In this document: positions 35,769 to 46,300 of the stretch, piece after piece
Position numbering within the stretch: the first letter of the stretch is position 1
Layout: every line of letters starts with the position of its first letter
NCBI GenBank assembly: GCA_903895725.1
Contig: CAITUV010000060.1
Coordinates: 1 to 64,000 of the forward strand
Source of the DNA: an uncultured Myxococcales bacterium
GTDB taxonomy: Bacteria; Myxococcota_A; UBA9042; CAIXZC01
Direction of reading: 5' to 3'
DNA length: 64,000 nucleotides
Translations under genes and position numbers: made by a program
The notes under the pieces: model-generated
Told to the model about the DNA's origin: nothing
The model's input: only the letters and a program-made list of their open reading frames with translations
Database searches by the model: none

Positions 35769-37772
35769 ATGATTCCCCGTCTTGCGCTGTGTCTGAGCGT
35801 TGCGCTGGCCCTGCTGGCTCCCCCTTCCTGCTCCGCCAACAAGGAGCCCCCACCGGATGCCGCGCCATTCGATTCCGCCGGCTCTGATGCCTCGGCTCCC
35901 CCGGCCGACGCATCCAGCGACGATGCCGTCCACGCGTGGACCGGCGCGTCTCCCCATGTCGCCGCTGCCGTGCTCACGAATCAACACGCCGGCTGGCGCA
36001 ACCCGGACTGCGCCGCGTGCCATCAGGACGTCCATGCCGCCGGCTACGGGCTCGCTGCCTGCGTGGGCTGCCATGGAGCCAACGGGGCCCCCTTTCGCAA
36101 GGTCCATGGCCAGCACGTGGCCAACGACGATTGCACCGGCTGTCATGCCGACCGGCACGCTCCGGCCAAGATTGCAGACTCAGACTGCCGAGTCTGTCAT
36201 GGTTTCCAGGAACCGGATGACGTCTGCGGAACCAAGGAATCGGTGGACGTGGTCGTCATCGGCGCCGGCGGAGGAGGCCTGTCAGCGGCCGCGGCCCTGG
36301 CCAAGGGGGGCCTCGAAGTGGCCGTTCTGGAGCAGAGCTACAAAGTCGGAGGCTGTGCCGCGACCTTCAATCGGGCCGGCTACCGTTTCGAGGCCTCTCT
36401 GCACGGGTTCGACGGGCTCAACCCCGACACCGGGATGAACGTGAAGCTGCTCCAGGACCTGGGCATCCTCGACCGCCTCGAGCCGGTTCACTGTGACCCC
36501 ATGTATCAGGCCGTTTACCCTGACTTCTCCTACGACATCCCGGCCGACGTCGAGGCATACCGGGACCTGCTCAAACAGGAGTTCCCCGCCGAAGCGGAGG
36601 GCATCGATGCGCTCTTCGACGAGATGATCGACCTGAACCGAATCCTGAGCGCCGTACTGGCGGCCCAGGCCGAGGGGAAGCCCATTCCGGACGACGTTTC
36701 CGTGGAGGATCTGACCAAGCTGCAGGGGTACATGGCGCTGACGCTGACCGACGTGGTCTCGAAGTTCCTGACCGACCCCAGGCTCATCGCCCTCTGGACT
36801 CAGCTTGCCGGCTTCGCGGGCGGCTCTCCCGATGACGTGGCAGGGCTCTTCTTCATCGCCATGTGGAACAGCTACCACATCGGCGGCTACTACTACTTCG
36901 AGGGCGGCTCCCAGTCCGTCCCCGATGCTCTGGCCGAAGTCGTCCAGGAAAACGGAGGACAGATTCTGACCAGCAGCCGGGCCAGCCGGATCGACCTGAA
37001 GGAAGGCAAGGTCACCCGCGTCCGCACCGAAGACGGCAGATGCTTCGATACCCGCTATGTCGTGTCCAACGCCAACGCTCCCGACACGCTTCTCAAGATG
37101 GTGGGCAAGGAGAACCTCCCGGCCGAGTACGTCGAGAAGCTCGACTCCATGACCGTCGGCCTCTCCGCCTTCGTCATCTACCTCGGCGTCGACCAGGACT
37201 ACTCGGACTACTTCCCGGGGACTCACGGAATCATGATCAACGACGGGTACGACACGGTCGACTTCTTCGAGGCCGTGTCCGACTGTGCGCCCGAACGGAC
37301 CGCGTTTGCCATCTCCAACTACACCGTCTCCGACCCGGGCAACGCACCGCCCGGCAAGAACGCCATCGTCATCGTGTCGCAGCTCGGGTACGACTGCGGA
37401 CAGGAGTGGAAGGCCAATCTCCCGTACGAAGAATACAAGGCGCTCAAGGAGGACCTCGCCCGCCAGTACATCGAGCGGGCCGAAGTCTACCTTCCCGGGC
37501 TCTCCGAGCACATCGAGGTCATGGAGGTTGCCACTCCCAGGACCGTGCAGGCCTTCACCCTGAACCCCAGAGGCTCGATCTTCGGTTGGGACAACACCGT
37601 GGCGCAAAGCATGATGGGACGGCTTCCCCAGCAGACCCCCATCACCAATCTCTACCTGGCTGGTGCCTGGACCTTCCCGGGTGGAGGTCAGTCCGCAGTG
37701 CTCATCTCCGGCGCCACTGCGGCTCGCACAATCCTTGCCCTTGAGAAGGAGAGAACCTCGGGAGACCGGTAG
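35769..37772 (+). CDS. exported tetraheme c-type domain fused to CrtI/RetSat-like FAD-dependent oxidoreductase
   Basis: Signal MIPRLALCLSVALALLAPPSC; four CxxCH motifs (CAACH, CVGCH, CTGCH, CRVCH); then VDVVVIGAGGGGLSAAAALAKGGLEVAVLEQSYKVGGCAATF and C-terminal NLYLAGAWTFPGGGQSAVLISG. Confidence 0.87.
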   Translation: MIPRLALCLSVALALLAPPSCSANKEPPPDAAPFDSAGSDASAPPADASSDDAVHAWTGASPHVAAAVLTNQHAGWRNPDCAACHQDVHAAGYGLAACVGCHGANGAPFRKVHGQHVANDDCTGCHADRHAPAKIADSDCRVCHGFQEPDDVCGTKESVDVVVIGAGGGGLSAAAALAKGGLEVAVLEQSYKVGGCAATFNRAGYRFEASLHGFDGLNPDTGMNVKLLQDLGILDRLEPVHCDPMYQAVYPDFSYDIPADVEAYRDLLKQEFPAEAEGIDALFDEMIDLNRILSAVLAAQAEGKPIPDDVSVEDLTKLQGYMALTLTDVVSKFLTDPRLIALWTQLAGFAGGSPDDVAGLFFIAMWNSYHIGGYYYFEGGSQSVPDALAEVVQENGGQILTSSRASRIDLKEGKVTRVRTEDGRCFDTRYVVSNANAPDTLLKMVGKENLPAEYVEKLDSMTVGLSAFVIYLGVDQDYSDYFPGTHGIMINDGYDTVDFFEAVSDCAPERTAFAISNYTVSDPGNAPPGKNAIVIVSQLGYDCGQEWKANLPYEEYKALKEDLARQYIERAEVYLPGLSEHIEVMEVATPRTVQAFTLNPRGSIFGWDNTVAQSMMGRLPQQTPITNLYLAGAWTFPGGGQSAVLISGATAARTILALEKERTSGDR

Positions 37773-37778
37773 TCCCCC

Positions 37779-39626
37779 TCACAACGCCAGGCACTCGGCA
37801 TAGACAGCGGCACACTCCTTCACGAGCACTTCCGCCTCGCACACCGCAGTGGCCGGCACGCAGTACTGCTCCACACAGGCCCCGATCTCGTCGATGGAAG
37901 CCTGGACCGCCACGGTCCCGTGAAGGCGGCAGCCGATCCGGCAGACCTCGTCCCACCACTCGCACGACTGGATGCAGCCAAAGACCTCGTAGCAGTCGAG
38001 CGGGCCGTTGGTGCAGGCCGTGAGCTCCCCTTTGCACGCATCCAGCGCAGCGTTCTTGCAGGCCGCGTCGGGACATGTGTAATACCCGTTGGAATCCAGG
38101 CAGCTGATGTAGAAGTCCCACGTGTTGAGGGCCTCAATCGTGGAGTTGGTGAAGCAGTCGTTCGTGCAGTTGCTGTCGCCCCCGGGACAGCCGATGAGGC
38201 AGACGTAGAGGTTGCTGCACGACTCGTCTCCGTGGAAACAGTCATAGTACTGAATCATGCACGGGGCGATGGCCTTGTCCTGGCATGCCTTGTCCCCGGC
38301 CGGGCAGGCATAGAACCCGGTCGCGGTGAGGCAGTTGACGAATGCGTCGTACTGCTCCTGCGCCAGGGCATCTCCCTGGTCGACGCACGCGGAGAGACAG
38401 GACTTGTCGCCCGCCGGGCAGGTGCCGAAGCAGTCGAAGATCTCCCAGCACTCGAGGGCTACCGGCGTGATGCACTTGAATCCCTCGCACTTGGTGGCCG
38501 ACGCCGGGCAGTCCAGGCAGGGGCACAGACCGCACACGCCGCCAATGCCGTCCGCACCGCACTCCTTGGTCCCGCACAGGTCCGGCTTCCCGTACAGCTC
38601 GCAGAGCAGAGGGTCTCCCACGCAGTCGTTGAACGCAGGGCACCCCTGGGTCACCTGCGCCCCGTTCCCACAGAACCCGCCGCACTGGTTGTCCCCGCAC
38701 ACCTGCCCGGTACAGTCGGGCGTGCAACAGGTCCCGTCGAAGCAGACGTCCCCCGCAAGGCAGTCGCCGCACTTTCCGTCGCAGCCGTCGGAGCCGCACA
38801 ACTTTCCCGCACAATCCGGAATACACACGCAGGTACCCTGCTGGCAGACGTCCTGCGCCCCGGGACAGACGCCGCACACGCTCCCGCAGCCGTCGTCCCC
38901 ACACTCCTTCCCCTGGCATTTGGGAGTGCAACACGCCCCGACGTAGCACACGTCCCCGACCGCGCACTCTCCGCACACACCGCCGCAGCCGTCGTCTCCG
39001 CAGAGGAGCCCGTCACAGGCCGGAATGCACGTGCACACGCCGTCGATGCACTCGTCCTGAGAGCCGGCACAGGTCCCGCACACATCTCCGCACCCGTCCT
39101 CCCCGCAGTTCTTGCCCTCGCACGCAGGCTGGCAGACGCACACCCCCTCGATGCACTCGTCCTGAGCACCTTCGCAGGTCCCGCACGTTCCGTTGCACCC
39201 GTCGGGGCCGCACGACTTGCCCTCGCAGGCCGGCTGGCAGACACAAGCCCCTTCCACGCACCCCATCTGATCGCCGATGCACTCACCGCAGGTCCCGCCG
39301 CAGCCGTCATCCCCGCAGGCCTTTCCGGTGCAATCGGGCACGCACACGCACTGGCCCCCCAGGCACTGGTCGAACGCACCCGGGCAGGTTCCACAGCTCC
39401 CGCCGCAGCCGTCGTCCCCGCATTCGAGCCCGTCGCACTCCGGCACGCACAGCTCCCCGGTCAGCTCCGGCTGCGGGACCTCTCCGCTCGCAGCATCGTC
39501 GACGCTGGCGTCGCCAGGGGCATCCGCCTCGGCCAACGGAACGTCGGCCGAATTCGACGAGCTCTGCCCGCACGACGAGACCAACCAGGCAACGAGCGCC
39601 CCCAGCACCGCAATGCTTCTCAACAT
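37779..39626 (-). CDS. Cys-rich lipoprotein with CGDDGCGG repeats
   Basis: MLRSIAVLGALVAWLVSSCGQ; repeats CxPxCxGKxCGDDGCGGxCGxC; second Cys-rich repeat type at the C-terminus (CFxGDxSCxxLYVCLIGCPGGDSNCxxxC). Confidence 0.82.
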   Translation of the reverse strand: MLRSIAVLGALVAWLVSSCGQSSSNSADVPLAEADAPGDASVDDAASGEVPQPELTGELCVPECDGLECGDDGCGGSCGTCPGAFDQCLGGQCVCVPDCTGKACGDDGCGGTCGECIGDQMGCVEGACVCQPACEGKSCGPDGCNGTCGTCEGAQDECIEGVCVCQPACEGKNCGEDGCGDVCGTCAGSQDECIDGVCTCIPACDGLLCGDDGCGGVCGECAVGDVCYVGACCTPKCQGKECGDDGCGSVCGVCPGAQDVCQQGTCVCIPDCAGKLCGSDGCDGKCGDCLAGDVCFDGTCCTPDCTGQVCGDNQCGGFCGNGAQVTQGCPAFNDCVGDPLLCELYGKPDLCGTKECGADGIGGVCGLCPCLDCPASATKCEGFKCITPVALECWEIFDCFGTCPAGDKSCLSACVDQGDALAQEQYDAFVNCLTATGFYACPAGDKACQDKAIAPCMIQYYDCFHGDESCSNLYVCLIGCPGGDSNCTNDCFTNSTIEALNTWDFYISCLDSNGYYTCPDAACKNAALDACKGELTACTNGPLDCYEVFGCIQSCEWWDEVCRIGCRLHGTVAVQASIDEIGACVEQYCVPATAVCEAEVLVKECAAVYAECLAL

Positions 39627-39751
39627 GACCTCACCTCGCCAATAGAGTTGACCGGGGGGCAGTCTACTTGAAGCGGGCTCCTGTGAAAAGCGTTATCGAC
39701 CGCCAGGCATCCAGGGGCGAACCACCCGTCGAGCCGGGTGGCGAGCCATCA

Positions 39752-41197
39752 CTACTTGTCTTCCAGGGTCCGGGCAAACTCGGCATCCAGAGCGGCAACC
39801 GTCCGGGTCAGCCCCTCGGGCAATCCGACCAGGAGCGGGGTATCCGGCAGCAGATACGCGACCACAGGCGCCGACTCGCCGCCGTCCACCCGGCGGAACC
39901 GACGGTCCTGCTTGCGCAAGCCCCAGAGGAAGACATCCAGGGGCTCATCGGCACCCTGCACCTCGTCCGGGTCATAGGTGAACACCACCACGACGTCGGT
40001 GAACGCCATGGCGCCGTAGGCCAGCACCGCATGCCCGAGGTTGGCTTCGGGCCGGCCGGGGGACGCTGAGTGGGAGGCCACCATGGCAACGGGCACCGGC
40101 TCCCCCTTTCCGAGTCGCTCCAGCAACCGCACGACCAGGTCCTGCCCACCGGTCCCGCCCGCCAGCGTGGACACCCCGATGGACCAGTTGCGCGGCTCGA
40201 GGTTCGCCAGGTGCAGGAAGTTCATCTCCTCCTTGACCTGGGCCTCCTGGACCAGCGACTTGAGCCGCATCCGGAGACACAGGCAGTCCGACTTCCTGGC
40301 GCACTGCACACACTCCCGGAACTGCTCACGGGCCGCAAGCACCATGCCGAGACAGGTCCCCCGGGTCAGCTGCGACAAGGTCCCCCGCGTGAAATTGGCG
40401 AAACCGGGCGTGTCCATCACCGGGTCAAAGCCCGTCTGCACGATGTCCTCGAGCATCCCGAGCTTCGACACGTCCAGCTCGACAGGAATCAGCACCCGGC
40501 TCTCTCCCAGGCGGACTTCGATGCTCCCGAGCCCGCTGGCCAGCCGGGCCGAGTCGATGGTCCCGAAACGCACCGACACGCGGACACGGGCAGAAAACCC
40601 GCCCGACACCAGCAGCTTCCGCTGCCCCCCGAGGGTCAAGATCTCCGGAAGCAGCACCTCCACCAGCCCGTCCGCCGGCGCGTCCACGTCCAGCTCCTGG
40701 CCCGATAGGAGGGTGTCAAGGCCGATTCGGAATGCCGCCGGTGCCACACTCAACGCTCCCTGCACCTGCCGCTGACGGGTGCTGAAGTGCCCCGAGAATG
40801 CCACCGGAGCCAGGTCACCGCTCCCCGCCGCCACGGTCCAGACATACGTGGAATCCGGCTCCAGCACCCCCGTCGGGAGCTCCAGTCGCCCCGCTTCGGC
40901 CGGAAGGCTGACGATCCACACGAGCTGCCCATCCTGCCGCTGCCGGTAGACGTGAACGGTCCAACCTGCGTCGGTGGAGGGCCAGCGCAGGGTGGGGGTC
41001 AGGTCCGATACCGCTTCCCCCCCTGCGGGCCACGGACGCATCGACGGCGCAAGCACCGCTCGCTCCTGTGAACCCCCCGACGAACCCAGCAGCCGATGAT
41101 CGAGTGGAAGCAATGGCGGCAACAACGCAAGCGCGAGGAGGACCGCCGATGAAATCGCCGCAAACCGCCAGAACAGCGCCAGAACTCTCGTCGCCAT
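39752..41197 (-). CDS. membrane-anchored/exported protein with candidate papain-like cysteine hydrolase domain
   Basis: N-terminal TM FWRFAAISSAVLLALALLPPLL; FnIII-like TPTLRWPSTDAGWTVHVYRQ; RGTCLGMVLAAREQF ... NLGHAVLAYGAMAFTDVVVVFTYDPDE (Cys/His/Asp order). Confidence 0.6.
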   Translation of the reverse strand: MATRVLALFWRFAAISSAVLLALALLPPLLPLDHRLLGSSGGSQERAVLAPSMRPWPAGGEAVSDLTPTLRWPSTDAGWTVHVYRQRQDGQLVWIVSLPAEAGRLELPTGVLEPDSTYVWTVAAGSGDLAPVAFSGHFSTRQRQVQGALSVAPAAFRIGLDTLLSGQELDVDAPADGLVEVLLPEILTLGGQRKLLVSGGFSARVRVSVRFGTIDSARLASGLGSIEVRLGESRVLIPVELDVSKLGMLEDIVQTGFDPVMDTPGFANFTRGTLSQLTRGTCLGMVLAAREQFRECVQCARKSDCLCLRMRLKSLVQEAQVKEEMNFLHLANLEPRNWSIGVSTLAGGTGGQDLVVRLLERLGKGEPVPVAMVASHSASPGRPEANLGHAVLAYGAMAFTDVVVVFTYDPDEVQGADEPLDVFLWGLRKQDRRFRRVDGGESAPVVAYLLPDTPLLVGLPEGLTRTVAALDAEFARTLEDK

Positions 41198-41387
41198 GGG
41201 GGTACCTCCAATCGGTATCTCCTCCCCCCCTCAGCGCATTGCGACCTGTCAACCCCTCCAGCACAAGTATAGGGAGTGGCACCCTCCGATTCAACATCGT
41301 GAGGGGTTCTATCCCTAGAGCGAAGCGGGGTTGCGGTCCGCGTAGTACCCGAGAATGGCCTGTCGGGCCGTCGAGAAGATCAGCACA

Positions 41388-42158
41388 TCACGCGCGGCCA
41401 ATGATATAGCCGGCCGGATCGACCTGCGTCCGCAAAATCTGGAGCTCGACTTCGGTCGGCGGGTCGGTGCGCTCCAGCCGCTCGGCCACCAGCAGCTCGA
41501 AGCCGCAGTTCTCCAGGACCTGTTCCAGCGTGAAGCCCGGATGCAGCGAGATGACCCGCATCCTCCGGCTCGTCTCCTCGAAGTCCATGATGGCCATGTT
41601 CGTGATGACCCGGTAGGGTCCTGTCCCTGCCGGCAGCCCCGCCGCCTCCCGGGCGTTTGCGCCGGACAGGAAACCGGGGGTCGTCACGTAGTCCATCTGA
41701 CGGGTGAACCGCCGCTTGTCCTGCGGGGTGATGACCATGGTCCGCCAGCAGAAGGAGGCGAAATCATTCGCACCTCCGCTGCCCGGGAGCCGAACCCTGG
41801 GCCGCTCGTGCGGGCCGATCACCGTGGAGTTCAGGTTCCCGTACATGTCGATCTGCGCACCGCCCAGGAATGTGTAGTCCACGAGCCCCCTCTGGCAGGT
41901 CTCCATGATCTCGCACATGCCGGTGGCCATGACCCCGCGAAAGAAGGTTCTCGAGTCTCCCACGGAAATCGGCATCTCAGGCAGAATCGGGGCGACGCCA
42001 CCCGCCTCGAAGAGAATCAGGAGGTCCGGTGCGTGCGTCTTCTGGGCCAGCATCGCGGCCGCACACGGTGCCCCCGTTCCCACCGCCACCGTGGCCCCGT
42101 TCTCCAGCAGACGGGAGGCCGCACAAATCATCTGCTCCATCACGTTATGCTTGCTCAT
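41388..42158 (-). CDS. CoA-transferase subunit B (glutaconate CoA-transferase/IpdB-like)
   Basis: ATVAVGTGAPCAAAMLAQKTHAPDLLILFEAGGVAPILPEMPISVGDSRTF; DYTFLGGAQIDMYGNLNSTVIG; paired with subunit A. Confidence 0.8.
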   Translation of the reverse strand: MSKHNVMEQMICAASRLLENGATVAVGTGAPCAAAMLAQKTHAPDLLILFEAGGVAPILPEMPISVGDSRTFFRGVMATGMCEIMETCQRGLVDYTFLGGAQIDMYGNLNSTVIGPHERPRVRLPGSGGANDFASFCWRTMVITPQDKRRFTRQMDYVTTPGFLSGANAREAAGLPAGTGPYRVITNMAIMDFEETSRRMRVISLHPGFTLEQVLENCGFELLVAERLERTDPPTEVELQILRTQVDPAGYIIGRA

Positions 42159-42190
42159 CCGCACCCTCCGGATCCCGCATCCTCGACCGC

Positions 42191-43264
42191 TCACTCCTGC
42201 CCGCAACGTCCTTCCTCGGCCCTGATCCGCAGCTCCATGCGCCGCAGCCTGGACATCTTCCTCATCCCGCCGTTGCGCTCCAGGTACTCGGAGAAGTCCT
42301 GCACGCCGAAGATGTTGGCCTGGAGGAAGGAGGCAAACGCCTCGGGGTCCTTCTCCACCTCCAGCCATTCGTGCAGGTGCTCCTCGTCCGAGAAGTACTC
42401 ATGCGCCATACAGCCGGGATATCCGCCGTAGCGAACCTCGCAGACCGCATCGACCAGGTAGTAGGGGATGGCTGTCCGGGAGGGGTCGGATCGGATCTCG
42501 TCGGAATGCACGAGCCGCTCGCACGTGATGATTAGCCGCTTGCAGGCCCTGGCAAGGTCCAGATCGGAGATGTGGATCCCCCGGATACGGCAGTTTCCGA
42601 ACTCGTCGGCCTCGTGCACGTGAATCGCGGCCACATCGGGGTAGACCGCAGGCTGCAGGACCAGCTTCTTGCCGGTGTAGGGGCATGTGACTACCGAGGC
42701 CGGGCTGTATGCGAAGGTGTCGGTTCCCATGAGATGCCTGGCCGGCAGGAACGGGACGCCCATGGCCGCAGCTTTCAACCTCAGGGAGAGGCCGTAGTTG
42801 CTGTTCTCCGTGATCCGCACCTTTCCCGATTCCATGTAGCGCCGGGCGTTGGGGGACAACCCACGGGCCTCGAGTCCCACGACGTATGCGACGTCGCAGC
42901 GGTCGAAGGTCTCCCCGGCGGCCAGGATCTGGAAGTCGTGGGTCGACGTGTGACCGAGAAAGCCGAGCCCCTTGCGCTTCTGCCGGACAATCTCGTGGCA
43001 CACTGCGGTGGGGATCCGGTTGGCCCCGAACCCGCCGATGGCCAGGTAGTCGCCGTCTCGGATGAACCTCTCGACCGCCTTCCTGACCGACATCACTTTG
43101 GGAGCGAGCGCCTTGTCCTTGCTCCGAAAGAACTCACGGGCACCATCGGGATCCGGGGAGGTGAACAGCTCCCCGCCGCCTCTCTGCACAACGTCCACGG
43201 CACACCTCTTCAACGGGGTGAGAACACACTGCGAGTCTATACCGGGGCACCGGGCGCAGAACAA
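42191..43264 (-). CDS. CoA-transferase subunit A (glutaconate CoA-transferase/IpdA-like)
   Basis: FIRDGDYLAIGGFGANRIPTAVCHEIVRQKRKGLGFLGHTSTHDFQIL; ARHLMGTDTFAYSP; AAIHVHEADEFGNCRIRG. Start uncertain. Confidence 0.8.
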   Translation of the reverse strand: MFCARCPGIDSQCVLTPLKRCAVDVVQRGGGELFTSPDPDGAREFFRSKDKALAPKVMSVRKAVERFIRDGDYLAIGGFGANRIPTAVCHEIVRQKRKGLGFLGHTSTHDFQILAAGETFDRCDVAYVVGLEARGLSPNARRYMESGKVRITENSNYGLSLRLKAAAMGVPFLPARHLMGTDTFAYSPASVVTCPYTGKKLVLQPAVYPDVAAIHVHEADEFGNCRIRGIHISDLDLARACKRLIITCERLVHSDEIRSDPSRTAIPYYLVDAVCEVRYGGYPGCMAHEYFSDEEHLHEWLEVEKDPEAFASFLQANIFGVQDFSEYLERNGGMRKMSRLRRMELRIRAEEGRCGQE

Positions 43265-43298
43265 GCCAAATGTTGCAACGCCCCCCGGCCGTTGCCGC

Positions 43299-43327
43299 TT
43301 GCGCTGTTCGCGTGCGTGCCTTATTAT
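43299..43327 (+). promoter_or_regulatory. putative promoter TTGCGC-N17-TATTAT
   Basis: 27 nt upstream of ATG 43354. Confidence 0.5.
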
Positions 43328-43353
43328 GGCGACCGGTCTTCCAGGGGAGCTTC

Positions 43354-46300
43354 ATGGCAGCGGAAGAGAAGAAGCAGAAATCCTCGTTCGAGAAGCAGAA
43401 GGGATTCTGGAGAAGCAACTGGTTCGTCCTGGTGACGGGCCTGCTTGCCTTGGTCGTGCTGGTGGCCGGTCTGGGGTGGTGGTCGTGGGTCCCCGGCAAG
43501 GTCCGCTCCGTAGTAGCGGACCTCGAACAGGGGATGAGCCGCATCCTCGGGACCACGGTGACGCATTCTGAGGTCAAGCTCGAAGGAATCGATCAGCTCA
43601 CGATTCGCTCGTTTTCCGTTGGGGAAGAGGCTAGCCCACTGGTCGTTCTCGATGAGCTGGTGGTCCGGTTCGACCCGTTCGCGTTCACCGAGGGGCTGCC
43701 CACCGTCGTCGTCATTCAGGGCTCGGGCGTGCACCTGACGCCGGTCCGCAACTCGGATGGAACGGACAACTTCAGCCAGGTGATTCGCAGCGTGGTCGCC
43801 TACCTCGAACGGGAGCGCAACAAGGAAGGGGGCGAGAGAAGCCGGCTCGCCGCACTGCTGCGACAGACGCCCACCGTGATCCTCGACGGGGTCGAGGTCA
43901 GGCTCCTGCTGGAAGACGGCGACCAGCGCACTCCCCTGATCGAGCTTCTCGGAGGGAGCTTCAAGGCCGAGAACCCGAATCTGAGCAGCAGCGAGAGGGC
44001 CTACCGGATCGATGCGACATTCCTGGCCGATTCCGGGAAGGCGCATGCGGAGCTGAAGGCAGACGTGGACATCGGGCAGCGCTCGGTCCAGGCATCGGCC
44101 GACTTCACCCCGTATCTGCCACTCCAGTTGGAAGAGAACCTGGCGGAGCTGCGCACGGTCCGCTATCGGAGCGGCGAGTTCCTGGAAGTCGATTTCGGCA
44201 AGCTGGCGGTGGCCAATGTCCTTGGAAACCCCTCCCGCCTCGAGGACGCCATCCGCCGTTTGGCGGAGCTTGCGGGACGGGAGCCGCCGACCGCTTTGAA
44301 CCTGCCCGACTGGTCGGTCGACAAGCGGATCGACGCCCTGCTGCAGAAGGCGTCCCCCGTCCTGGCCAGGCTGTCCTATCCCCCGGACAAGGCCAAGGCC
44401 TACGCTGGCCAGCTCATGGGGCTCGCGCGCCGCATCGCCGCTCAGTTCCTCGCCGATGCGGACGGGGAATTCCTCGTCCTCGACTCGGGCCGGATCTTCT
44501 ATCTGCTGGTTCCTGCCTCTCGGGAGGAGCCCCTGCAGCGAGTCAAGCTCTCGTTGCGGAAGGGGGCCAAGGGGCGCCTCGATGCCCAGCTGGAGCATCG
44601 TCAGGGAACCGATGACTTCAAGGGTGAGCTCAGCCTGGTGAGCCCGACCGAGCTCTTCCAGGTCTCGGCTGACGGGGTGGTGGACGGAGATCGGATCACG
44701 GGGAGGGTCTCGCTCAGCGCATCGCTCGAGGATCCCAAGTTGCGCCTGGCCGGAACCCTTTCCTACGACGCAGGGAAGTGGGGAGGGACGTTCCAGGGGC
44801 AGCTTCGCAGCGAGCAACCGCCACTGGCCGTGGATGCCACGCTGGCGTTTGGCGCCTCCGGGATGACGGGAACGGTCAAGGGCGAGCTCCTGATCCCCGA
44901 GCTCCTCCTGGTCCACGAGATGTCCGCCAGTGTCCGTCCTCAGGGATGGGAAGCGGACCTTGATGCCACGCTGCTCCTCCCCATCGGGGGCGAGTCGTTG
45001 CAGTTCAAGGGGACCGTCGACTCGGCACTCGGGATCCGGCGATTCCAGCTGACTTCGGCCGGGGACGTCCGGATTCCCCTCGACGGCCACGACCTCCTCG
45101 TCAACAAGCTGCGCATGGGGCGGGACGGAGTGGTCCATGTCGAGGACCTGGCAGTCGTCAGGACAGGAGAGGAGCGGAATCGGGCGCGGCTCAGGGTCAC
45201 GGACCTGGCAGTCGAGCTCACCTTGAAGGGCAAGGAGCTCGTCGACCGGCTCCAGGAGTTGGATTTCGGACAGCCGCCGCTCCAGCTGGCCTCGGCCCTC
45301 GTGGGCGGGGTCGAGATCGTGGAACCCGTATTCATCGTCACCCAGCCTCCACGCCTCTCCGAACCCGTGGGCGATGAGGGCCCCGGCGACGAGCTGTCGG
45401 ACAAGATTTCCGACAATCTGGAGGAAGGATCGGCCGAAGCGGTGGTGATGGCCCCCTCCTATCGGGCCGCCCTCTCCCGCCTGGTGCTGGGCACCGGCTC
45501 CGCACTCGAGAAGCTCGTCGATGTCATGACCAAGGCCGGCGATCGCTTCCCCCTCAGCAGGACCGTGATCAAGGAGGGCAAGCTGGAGTATTCGGACGCG
45601 GTCTCCCAGCAGGATCGCCTGCTGACCGACCTGTCCCACTTCAACGCCCTGGTCGAGAAGGAAACCCGGCCCGGCAGTACCTCAGGAACTTTTCGCGTCT
45701 CCGCCAGCTTCTCCACGGCAGTCGGAAACGAGAAGGAAGCCGAGGCACGGCTCGTGGCCAAGGTCGATCTGGCAAGCGGGAACCTCGAGGGAGAGCTCTC
45801 GGTGGACCGCCTATCACTCTTCGCCTACCGCTTCCTGCTTCCCTCGTGGTTCTCTCCATCCCGCCTCTCGTTCCTCGAGGGGGCGCGGGCGGCCCTCAGC
45901 TACGACCGCGAAGCCGGCCGCGTCGCCCTGTACGGCCAGGGCAGGCTGTCCGATTTCAACATCGTCTCCCCGCACATCGCCAGCAAGGCCGTCGAGCACC
46001 TGTCCGTGGACCTGGTCGCCGGTGAGGATGCAGCAACCGGGCTCCAGTTCGATCTCAACAGCCGAAGGCTGGAAACACTGGCCCCGGTCCGCCTCGCATT
46101 CGGCAGAATCGCCAACCTGGCCGTTGACTTCAAGGTCGATGCGGCCGACGCGGACTTCCCGAAATTCTACGCCCGGGTCTCGCTCCCGGACATGCCCATG
46201 AACGACATCCTTGCCTCCATTCCCAAGGCACTGGGGAGCGCCCTCGAAGGGCTGCAGCTTGCCGGCAACCTGGGCTTCTCCCTCAGCATCGACGGCAACT

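Noticed and set aside
41388-43264. Steroid-degradation (IpdAB) locus
   Set aside because: Sequence alone cannot separate IpdAB from other glutaconate-type CoA-transferases, and no other steroid-catabolism genes are nearby.
43324-45639. 771-aa minus-strand ORF
   Set aside because: Shadow of the AsmA-like/GT51 gene, which has a clear promoter, RBS, TM and GT51 motifs.
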